A program made the position numbers and the translations under genes. The notes under the pieces are model-generated. The model made no database searches and was not told the origin of the DNA. It saw only the letters and a program-made list of their open reading frames with translations. From Pseudomonadota bacterium (GTDB lineage: Bacteria > Pseudomonadota > Alphaproteobacteria > JAAXGF01): a stretch of DNA of 20,310 bases. Numbering within the stretch: position 1 is the stretch's first letter; every line of letters starts with the position of its first letter. This document shows positions 14,224 through 20,310 of this stretch, in pieces. The stretch spans positions 1 to 20,310 of the forward strand of contig JADFMW010000017.1 in assembly GCA_022563655.1 (NCBI GenBank), given 5' to 3'.

Positions 14224-16011
14224 TTAGAGGCCGGCCGGCGCGACGTCTTCGATGAACATCTGGACCCGCTCGCGGCCGCGCCACGAATCGGCGCGCAGGT
14301 GGCCGGCGACGTGCAGCGCCCGGCCCGCGGCGTTGAGCAACGCCGGCCCCACCGGCGTCTCGAGGCTGCGGAAGGCGATGGCGTTGAGCCGGCCGCCGTG
14401 GTCGTCGGCAAGGATGCAGCGCACGTGGCGCTCGCCGACCACGTCGGCGCGCACCACCCGGCTGCCGGCCACGGCAAATCGCGGCTCGGCGTTGCCGACG
14501 CCGAACGGGCCGACGCGATCGAGGAGCTCGACGAGCTCGGGCGTCGCCGCCCGCGGCGCGATGGCGCCGTCGATGCCGAGGCTCGGGCCCACCCCGTGCA
14601 CGGCGACGGCGGGGCCAAGGCGCGCGGTCAGGAACTCGCGCAGCTCCGCGACGCGGTCGGCGGCGACCGTGAGCCCGGCCGCCGCCGGATGGCCGCCGCC
14701 GTCGATCAACAGGCCCGCCTGACGCGCGGCGATCACCGCGGCGCCGATGTCGACGCCGGGGATCGACCGCCCCGACCCTTTGCCGACACCGGCGGCGAGA
14801 GCAACCACGAACGCCGGTCGGAACAGGCGCCGGCTGAGCCGGCCGGCCACGATGCCGATGACGCCGGGGTGCCAGCCCTCGCCCACCGCGAACACCACCG
14901 GACTAGGCGGACCAGGCGGACCAGGCTCGCCCTCGGAGTCTTCGATCTGGCGCGCCGCCGCCGCCTCGACCACCGCCTCGATCCTGCGCCGCTCGGTGTT
15001 GAGCTCATCGAGCCGGCAGGCGAGCGCCCTCGCCTCCTCCACATCATCGGTTGCCAGCAGCCGGGCGCCGAGGCTGGCCTCGCCCACGCGCCCGCCGGCG
15101 TTGATCCGCGGGCCGAGGACGAAGGCGGCGTGATAGGTGCCCGGCCGCTGGTCGACGCCGGCGACGTCGGCCAGGGTGGCAAGGCCCAGGTTGGTGCGGT
15201 GCGCCATCACCTTGAACCCCTGCCGAACCAGCGCCCGGTTGACGCCGGTGAGCGGCACCATGTCGCAGACCGTGCCAAGGGCGACGAGGTCGAGCGCGCG
15301 GCGCAGGTCCGGCTCGGGCCGGGAGGCGAACCAGCCCTCGGCGCGCAGGGCCCGGTTGAGCCCGACGACCAGCAGATAGGCGACGCCGACGGCGGCGAGT
15401 TCGCCGCAGCCCGAGGTATCGTCGATGCGGTTGGCGTCGACCACGGCGACCGCTTCGGGAAGCCGCGGCTCGGCGATGTGATGGTCGACGACGATCACGT
15501 CGAGCCCGGCTTTGGCGGCGGCCGCGAGCGGCTCGAACGCGGTGACGCCGCAGTCCACGGTGACCACCACGGCCGCGCCTTCGGCCTTGAGCCGCAGCAG
15601 CGCCGGCGCGTTGGGCCCGTACCCTTCGCGCAAGCGGTCGGGCACGTAGATGCGCGCGGCGGCGCCGACGGCATCGAGGTAGCGCTTGAGCAGCGCCGCC
15701 GCGGTGGCGCCGTCGACGTCGTAATCGCCGTATACCACAACCGTCTCGCCGTGCTTTACCGCGCGCACGAGACGGCCGACCGCCGTGTCCATGTCGGCGA
15801 GGCGCGAGGGGTCGGGCAGCATCGCCTTGAGGGTGGGGTTGAGGAAGCTCTCGGCGCTCTCGGCGGCGACGCCCCGCGCCGCGAGCACGCGGCCGACGAT
15901 CTCCGGCGCCCCCAGCCGCTGCGCCAGCGCCAGCCCGGCGCGGGCGTCGGCGAGGCGGGAGCGCCAGCGCCGTCCGCTGACCGACCGCTCGACGCCGAGA
16001 ACGGCGTCCAT
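14224..16011 (-). CDS. recJ: Single-stranded-DNA-specific exonuclease RecJ
   Basis: This is a 595-residue DHH-family nuclease. Motif I is VVVYGDYDVDGATAAALL (91-108; DYD at 96-98 and D100), motif II VTVDCGV (D153), motif III VIVVDHH (DHH at 176-178), and motif IV GTVCDMVPL (D250). The DHHA1 motif GGGHPAAAG is at 438-446, and an OB-type C-terminal region follows. RecJ degrades single-stranded DNA 5' to 3' in recombination and mismatch repair. The ATG at 16011 overlaps the glpX stop as TGATG, which fixes the start; the opening upstream to 16323 lies inside glpX. A small Gly-Pro insertion (about 361-370) is coded by short direct repeats. A 12-bp palindrome overlaps the stop codon. Confidence 0.95.
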   Translation of the reverse strand: MDAVLGVERSVSGRRWRSRLADARAGLALAQRLGAPEIVGRVLAARGVAAESAESFLNPTLKAMLPDPSRLADMDTAVGRLVRAVKHGETVVVYGDYDVDGATAAALLKRYLDAVGAAARIYVPDRLREGYGPNAPALLRLKAEGAAVVVTVDCGVTAFEPLAAAAKAGLDVIVVDHHIAEPRLPEAVAVVDANRIDDTSGCGELAAVGVAYLLVVGLNRALRAEGWFASRPEPDLRRALDLVALGTVCDMVPLTGVNRALVRQGFKVMAHRTNLGLATLADVAGVDQRPGTYHAAFVLGPRINAGGRVGEASLGARLLATDDVEEARALACRLDELNTERRRIEAVVEAAAARQIEDSEGEPGPPGPPSPVVFAVGEGWHPGVIGIVAGRLSRRLFRPAFVVALAAGVGKGSGRSIPGVDIGAAVIAARQAGLLIDGGGHPAAAGLTVAADRVAELREFLTARLGPAVAVHGVGPSLGIDGAIAPRAATPELVELLDRVGPFGVGNAEPRFAVAGSRVVRADVVGERHVRCILADDHGGRLNAIAFRSLETPVGPALLNAAGRALHVAGHLRADSWRGRERVQMFIEDVAPAGL

Positions 16012-17009
16012 CAGTCCGGCCAGCGGGCTTCGCCCTCGAGCATCGGTTTGCGCTCCATGCTGTGCACGGCGTCGATGACGCGGACAGTGCCCGTCTTCGA
16101 GCGCAGGACAAGCGACTGCGTCGCGATGCCGCCGGGCGTGCGGTGGACGCCCTTGAGCATCCAACCCCCGGTCACACCGGTGGCGGCGAACATGATGTCG
16201 CCGTGGGCGAGGCCGTCGAGGGTGAACTTGCGGTCGGGCTCGGCAAGCCCCATTCGGCGCGACCGCGCGCGCTCCGCGTCCTTGCCGAAGACGAGGCGGG
16301 CCATCATCTGGCCGCCGACGCACTGCAGCGCCGCCGCCGCCAGCACCCCCTCGGGCGCGCCGCCGATGCCGATATAGATGTCGATGTTGGTCTCCGGCCG
16401 GGTGGTGGCGATCACGCCGGCGACGTCGCCGTCCCGGATCAGGCGGATACGCGCGCCGGCCTCGCGCACCTTGGCGATCAACTCCTCGTGGCGCGGCCGA
16501 TCGAGAATCATCACCACCAGGTCGGAGACCTCGCAGCCGCGGGCGCGGGCCAGGTTGACGAGGTTGCGCCCGGGCTCCTCGTCGAGATCGACGACGCCAT
16601 CGGGCAGGCCGCCGCCGACGGCGATCTTGTCCATGTAGATGTCCGGCGCGTGCAGGAAGCCGCCGTCCTCGGCCATCGCGAGGACGGCCAGCGCGTTGGA
16701 CCCGCCGGTGGCGCAGATCGTCGTTCCTTCGAGCGGGTCGAGCGCGAGGTCGACCTTGGGCCCCTTGCCGGTGCCGACCTTTTCACCGATGAACAGCATC
16801 GGCGCCTCGTCGCGCTCGCCTTCCCCGATGACCACGGTGCCGTCGATATCGAGGCCGTTGAGGGCTGTCCGCATGGCGTCGACGGCGGCCTGATCGGCGG
16901 CATGCTCGTCGCCGCGTCCCATCCAGGCGATAGAGGCGATCGCCGCGGCTTCGGTGACTCGCACCGCTTCGAGCGAAAGATTTCGATCCAACGCGCCGTC
17001 CTTGGCCAT
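16011..17009 (-). CDS. glpX: Class II fructose-1,6-bisphosphatase (GlpX)
   Basis: This 332-residue protein has the family's expected length. Metal/phosphate-binding motifs are intact: D34 in GRGDEHAAD, IGEGERDEAPML (61-72), LALDPLEGTT (88-97), and GGAPEGVLAAAAL with the catalytic Glu. It hydrolyses fructose 1,6-bisphosphate to fructose 6-phosphate in gluconeogenesis; alphaproteobacterial GlpX may also handle sedoheptulose bisphosphate. The ATG at 17009 lies 12 bp after the hom stop, and its stop overlaps recJ, so the three genes are probably one transcript. The ribosome binding site is weak, consistent with coupling to hom translation. Confidence 0.95.
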   Translation of the reverse strand: MAKDGALDRNLSLEAVRVTEAAAIASIAWMGRGDEHAADQAAVDAMRTALNGLDIDGTVVIGEGERDEAPMLFIGEKVGTGKGPKVDLALDPLEGTTICATGGSNALAVLAMAEDGGFLHAPDIYMDKIAVGGGLPDGVVDLDEEPGRNLVNLARARGCEVSDLVVMILDRPRHEELIAKVREAGARIRLIRDGDVAGVIATTRPETNIDIYIGIGGAPEGVLAAAALQCVGGQMMARLVFGKDAERARSRRMGLAEPDRKFTLDGLAHGDIMFAATGVTGGWMLKGVHRTPGGIATQSLVLRSKTGTVRVIDAVHSMERKPMLEGEARWPD

Positions 17010-17021
17010 AACCGGTGAGTC

Positions 17022-18308
17022 CTATAATTGTTCGATGCGTATCATGCAGGGGGCTTCGAGAACCGTATCCAGGGCGGCGATTACTTTCAATGCCTGAAGC
17101 ATCGAAGCTTCCCCTGTCTCATGGGTGGTCAGCACCACCGAGGCGCCGTCGCCAAGATCATGGCTGTGTTGTATCAGCGCCTTCACCGACACCTGGGCGT
17201 CACCCAGGGCGGCCGTCACATCGGCCATCACGCCGGGCTGGTCGATCACGCGGAGACGAATGTAATAGGCCCCGACATGACGCGCCATGGAGGCCGCCTG
17301 GACGTGGCGGAGTTGCCCGGCCGGCACCCCGAAAGTCGGCAGCACATTGCCGCGCGCCACATCGACGAGATCCGCGACCACCGCCGATGCCGTCGGGCCC
17401 GCGCCGGCGCCGCGGCCGCAGAACATGGTGCGATCGACGAAATCGCCCTCGGTGACCACCGCGTTGAACACGCCCTCGATCTGGGCGATCTGCGCCGCCT
17501 GGGGGACCATGCAGGGATGCACCCGTTGCTCGAGGCCATGGTCGGTCATATTCGCCACGCCCAACAGCTTGATGCGATAGCCGAGTTCGGCGGCGTAGGT
17601 GGTGTCCAGGGAGGTGATGCGGCTGATCCCCTCGGTATGAACCCCCGCGAGATTCGGCACGGTCCCGAAGGCCAGGCTGGCGAGGATGGCGATCTTATGA
17701 GCGGCGTCGATGCCATCGATATCGAAGCTCGGATCGGCCTCGGCATAGCCCAGCCGTTGCGCTTCGGCCAGAACATCGTCGAAGTCGCTGCCGTTATCGG
17801 ACATGGCGCTCAAGATATAATTGCAGGTGCCGTTGAGAATGCCGTAGACGCGCTCGATACGATTTCCGGCGAGCCCTTCGCGGAGCGCCTTGACGATGGG
17901 GATGCCGCCGGCGACCGCCGCCTCGTAACCAAGCGATACCCCGGCCGCCTCGGCGGCTTCGGCGAGGGCGGCGCCGTGATGGGCGATCATCGCCTTGTTG
18001 GCGGTGACCACGGGCTTGCCGGCGGCTATGGCGGCGTTGCAGACATCGAGCGCGACGCCGCCCGAGCCGCCGATAAGTTCGACGATCACATCCACATCGG
18101 CGTCGGCGGCCATGACGCGGGGGTCGTCGAACCATTGCATGGCGCCTATATCGACGCCGCGATCACGGTGACGGTCGCGCGACGACACCGCCGTCACGAC
18201 GATCCGTCGGCCGCAGCGCTCGACAAGCAGGGCGGCGCGCTCGGCAAGCAGCTCGATGACGCCGAGGCCGACCGTGCCGAGACCGGCGATGCCGATTTTC
18301 AAATCCAT
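17022..18308 (-). CDS. hom: Homoserine dehydrogenase
   Basis: This 428-residue protein has three parts. The NAD(P)-binding domain begins IGIAGLGTVG (dinucleotide glycines 9-14) and carries the VTANKAM segment (catalytic Lys 105). The substrate domain has AAVAGGIPIVKALREGL (130-146), NGTCNYIL (159-166) and ADPSFDIDGIDAAHK (191-205). A C-terminal ACT domain (from about 350; RLRVIDQPGVMADVTAALGD) probably gives threonine feedback inhibition. The enzyme reduces aspartate semialdehyde to homoserine on the route to threonine and methionine. Start ATG at 18308 begins the conserved MDLKIGIAGLG N-terminus. It is the first gene of the hom-glpX-recJ run, with 58 bp separating it from the lipoprotein stop. 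Confidence 0.96.
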   Translation of the reverse strand: MDLKIGIAGLGTVGLGVIELLAERAALLVERCGRRIVVTAVSSRDRHRDRGVDIGAMQWFDDPRVMAADADVDVIVELIGGSGGVALDVCNAAIAAGKPVVTANKAMIAHHGAALAEAAEAAGVSLGYEAAVAGGIPIVKALREGLAGNRIERVYGILNGTCNYILSAMSDNGSDFDDVLAEAQRLGYAEADPSFDIDGIDAAHKIAILASLAFGTVPNLAGVHTEGISRITSLDTTYAAELGYRIKLLGVANMTDHGLEQRVHPCMVPQAAQIAQIEGVFNAVVTEGDFVDRTMFCGRGAGAGPTASAVVADLVDVARGNVLPTFGVPAGQLRHVQAASMARHVGAYYIRLRVIDQPGVMADVTAALGDAQVSVKALIQHSHDLGDGASVVLTTHETGEASMLQALKVIAALDTVLEAPCMIRIEQL

Positions 18309-18366
18309 GGGTTTCTCAACTCTGCGCCGTGACGCCGAAGATTCTCTATGTTGCCGGACGGAGAAT

Positions 18367-19422
18367 TCAGAATTCGATATAAACCTCGGCCCGGCGATTG
18401 CCCGCCTCGCCCGACGGCATCCATTCCTGATAGACCGGCACGCTGTCGGACCTGGCGCTGATCTCAAGCTTGTCAGGCGCCACGCCGCGGCGGATCAATT
18501 CGTCGGCGACGGCGCGCGCGCGCTTGAAGGAAATATCGAAATTGACCAGTTCGCGGTTCTCCGCCGATAATTCCTTCGTCCGGTTCGACGCATGGCCGAC
18601 AACCCGCAGGGTGCCGCCACTCTGCTTATGGTAATCGGCGAGCTTGTGGAGCGCTGCGCGACCTTCCTTGTCGATGCGCGCCGAGCCGATAGCGAAGTAA
18701 ATCACCGCCGCCTTGTTGGAGCCGAAGAGCGGCGCCGAGCCGACGGCCAGCCCGCTGCCCGGCAAGGCCGAAGCCGTAAACGCCGATGCCGATGCGGCCG
18801 GCGCCGTCCCGCGCGGACCCGAGGAAGTGAACAGGTTGGCGAACATGGTCTTGACGTCGATACCCCGATCGACAGCCCTGGGCTGCAGGGGCGTCGCCGG
18901 CACGGGAGCGGGCGGAAGCGCGGTCTGCCGGGTCAGCGATTCATACCGCGGCAGCGGCGTCACCGTGCTCGGTTGCAGCGCCGGGATAGGCGGCAGCCCG
19001 GTCTGCTGGAAGGTCGGCGGCTCGGCAAGGGCGCTCTCGGTGCTCGCGCGGGCGAGCTGATCGGTATACTGGGCGTTGGCGCGGTCGGCGACGAGCCCCT
19101 CGCTAACCGAATCGAGAGTCGCCAATTCGATTTCGCGCAACGGCGGCTCGGGCGTATTCGAGAGCTCCGGGAAGGGCTCGTTGGCGCCGGGAACATCCTC
19201 GAGGGGCAACGGCGGCGGCGCGTCATCGTCGAAGAAATCGACGGTGCTGTTATACCATTCAACCGGATTGGCGTAATCGGGCACGCTGGAACATGCCGAC
19301 AGGGCAAACATCGCCGCCAGGGCGATAACCATGCGGCTTGCGGAATGTCCGCCTTGTCCGCCGCGTCGGCCCCTTGGGCCCTCCCCGGCCCGACGTTCAA
19401 GCTTTGCCATATCGATCCACAT
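18367..19422 (-). CDS. OmpA-domain outer-membrane lipoprotein
   Basis: This protein has 351 residues from the ATG at 19422. A basic N-terminus is followed by MVIALAAMFALSAC, with lipobox LSAC and lipidation predicted at C44. A long Pro/Ala-rich, low-complexity linker (about 50-210) leads to a C-terminal OmpA-like domain (about 220-351), with AVIYFAIGSARIDKEG, LRVVGHAS, FKRARAVADELIRRGV and the final NRRAEVYI. Such proteins tether the outer membrane to peptidoglycan. The Asp that normally binds diaminopimelate in GHTDN is replaced (GHASN), although the following Arg (RARAV) is kept. The start is uncertain: AGGGGG is too close to 19422, and 19410 is an in-frame alternative giving a more usual signal length. 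Confidence 0.83.
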   Translation of the reverse strand: MWIDMAKLERRAGEGPRGRRGGQGGHSASRMVIALAAMFALSACSSVPDYANPVEWYNSTVDFFDDDAPPPLPLEDVPGANEPFPELSNTPEPPLREIELATLDSVSEGLVADRANAQYTDQLARASTESALAEPPTFQQTGLPPIPALQPSTVTPLPRYESLTRQTALPPAPVPATPLQPRAVDRGIDVKTMFANLFTSSGPRGTAPAASASAFTASALPGSGLAVGSAPLFGSNKAAVIYFAIGSARIDKEGRAALHKLADYHKQSGGTLRVVGHASNRTKELSAENRELVNFDISFKRARAVADELIRRGVAPDKLEISARSDSVPVYQEWMPSGEAGNRRAEVYIEF

Positions 19423-19468
19423 GCCCCCTATGCCCGCTGGAAGTGCTCCTCATGGGAACCTTCAGCCT

Positions 19469-19481
19469 TTTTGTCACAAAA
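19469..19481. promoter_or_regulatory. 13-bp perfect dyad in the phaC/lipoprotein divergent gap
   Basis: TTTTGT-C-ACAAAA is perfectly symmetrical around the C at 19475. Its spacing does not match FNR/CRP sites (TTGAT-N4-ATCAA). It lies in an AT-rich patch between two divergent genes, where an operator is expected. The regulator is unknown. Confidence 0.35.
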
Positions 19482-19489
19482 CATGATTA

Positions 19490-19502
19490 TTGTGCAGTGC
19501 AA
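19490..19502. promoter_or_regulatory. Candidate PhaR-type operator upstream of phaC
   Basis: TTGTGCAGTGCAA contains TGC/GCA half-elements of the kind recognised by PhaR, the PHA-responsive repressor, upstream of pha genes in alphaproteobacteria. It lies about 18 bases before a TATAAA (19520-19525), so a bound repressor would block polymerase. Consensus recalled from memory, not searched. Confidence 0.35.
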
Positions 19503-19519
19503 AATTAAGCGAACCACAC

Positions 19520-19525
19520 TATAAA
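19520..19525 (+). promoter_or_regulatory. Candidate -10 box for phaC
   Basis: TATAAA in an AT-rich patch before GC-rich DNA. No good -35 at 16-18 bases (best is TGCAAA). The leader to the phaC start would be about 120 bases. Confidence 0.3.
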
Positions 19526-19651
19526 AGCGCGGCGGACAGCTTAGCCGATTTGGCGGCGGGCTTAAAGCATCGATACACAGACGAAATCCACCACCCGGCG
19601 CGCCGCGCCCCTCCGGACAACCGCGGGCCGCGCCCGAAAATGAGAGGTTCC

Positions 19652-20310
19652 ATGGCCAAGCAGTCGAGCAGCCAATCCGAGGCACCAGGTGCCGGCAATA
19701 ATCATCCCGATATTGCCGACATCGCCGCGCGCAGCCAACGCATCGTCGCCGCGTTCCTGTCCCGCCAGCAGGGCGGCGCCGGCATGGCCGATCCGGGCAA
19801 GATCGGCGAGGCCTTCTTCGAGATGACCCGCCGCATGATGGCCGATCCGGGCAAGATGATGGCCGCGCAGATGGGCCTGTGGCAGGACTATATGGCCCTG
19901 TGGCGGAACACCACCCAGCGCATCATGGGGCAGGCGAGCGAGCCCGTCATCGAGCCGGCAAAAGATGACCGCCGCTTCAAATCCGCCGAGTGGGACGACA
20001 ATTTCCTGTTTGATTACATCAAGCAGTCCTACCTGTTGACCGCCCGCTGGATGCAGTCGACGGTCGGCGATATCGACGGCCTCGACGACAAGACCGCCAA
20101 GAAGGTCGAGTTCTATACCCGTCAGTTCGCCGATTCCATGGCGCCCAGCAACTTCGCCCTGACCAATCCCGTGGTCCTGCGGGAAACCATCGACAGCCGC
20201 GGCGAAAATCTGGTGCGCGGCCTCAACAATCTGCTTACCGATCTGGAGAACAGCGACGGCCAGCTGCGCATCAGGATGACCGACCCGGACGCCTTCACCC
20301 TGGGCGAAAA
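19652..20310 (+). CDS. phaC: Class I poly(3-hydroxyalkanoate) synthase, N-terminal part (runs off right edge)
   Basis: There are 219 full codons before the window ends without a stop. After a variable leader (about 1-100, including two MADPGK-type repeats), the PhaC N-terminal domain is clear: DRRFKSAEWDDNFLFDYIKQ (106-125), then LLTARWM, and the PSNFALTNPVVLRETIDSRG region followed by ENLVRGLNNLL. The catalytic Cys-Asp-His triad of the lipase-like box lies beyond the edge and cannot be checked. PhaC polymerises (R)-3-hydroxyacyl-CoA into storage granules in the cytoplasm. The ATG at 19652 has AGAGG 6 bases upstream; an in-frame ATG at 19640 overlaps that site and is less likely. It diverges from the OmpA-domain lipoprotein gene. 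Confidence 0.94.
   Translation, partial: MAKQSSSQSEAPGAGNNHPDIADIAARSQRIVAAFLSRQQGGAGMADPGKIGEAFFEMTRRMMADPGKMMAAQMGLWQDYMALWRNTTQRIMGQASEPVIEPAKDDRRFKSAEWDDNFLFDYIKQSYLLTARWMQSTVGDIDGLDDKTAKKVEFYTRQFADSMAPSNFALTNPVVLRETIDSRGENLVRGLNNLLTDLENSDGQLRIRMTDPDAFTLGE

Noticed and set aside
14213..14224. 12-bp palindrome ACCGGCGCCGGT overlapping the recJ stop
   Set aside because: Real, but such GC palindromes are frequent by chance here, and it has no terminator or operator features.
14179..16377. 732-residue plus-strand open frame opposite recJ
   Set aside because: No recognisable domain, strongly Arg/Gly/His-biased, and it covers recJ whose DHH motifs are all intact.

Overview
This is about 20 kb of GC-rich chromosomal DNA from what looks like an alphaproteobacterium, most likely Rhodospirillales-like. 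The basis is the hom-glpX-recJ gene run, a class I PHA synthase, a TakP-like TRAP transporter, and tightly packed genes with ATGA or TGATG stop/start overlaps. The taxonomic call is inference from gene content. No rRNA, tRNA, CRISPR array, phage gene or intact insertion sequence was found.

Layout. Bases 1-1026 (minus) hold the N-terminal part of an exported TPR-repeat protein that runs off the left edge. Bases 1359-2570 (plus) encode a BenE-family permease. It faces a translationally coupled pair on the minus strand: a PcaC-like carboxymuconolactone decarboxylase and a 3-hydroxyisobutyrate-dehydrogenase-like enzyme (3934-2634). Diverging from these is an exported PAP2-family phosphatase with a proline-rich heptad linker (4078-5463), followed by a HemD-like protein (5541-6368). 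A 16-bp perfect inverted repeat, resembling a REP/MITE-like element, fills the gap before the next convergent gene.

Bases 6441-14064 are a seven-gene minus-strand run. In transcription order it is: D-2-hydroxyacid (glyoxylate-type) dehydrogenase; TRAP substrate-binding protein, small permease and an unusually long large permease; amidase; 66-residue membrane protein; and a hydrolase with every catalytic residue of the fluoroacetate/haloacetate dehalogenase family. Read together, these suggest import and breakdown of a small (halo)carboxylate or its amide: amide to acid, dehalogenation to a 2-hydroxyacid such as glycolate, then oxidation to a 2-oxoacid such as glyoxylate. This pathway is inferred, not demonstrated, and is the most interesting proposal in the window.

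Bases 14224-18308 (minus) are housekeeping: recJ, glpX (class II fructose-1,6-bisphosphatase) and hom (homoserine dehydrogenase), probably one operon transcribed hom-glpX-recJ. Bases 18367-19422 (minus) encode an OmpA-domain lipoprotein. It diverges from phaC (19652 to the right edge, plus), and the shared regulatory gap contains two short dyads, one of which resembles alphaproteobacterial PhaR-type sites.
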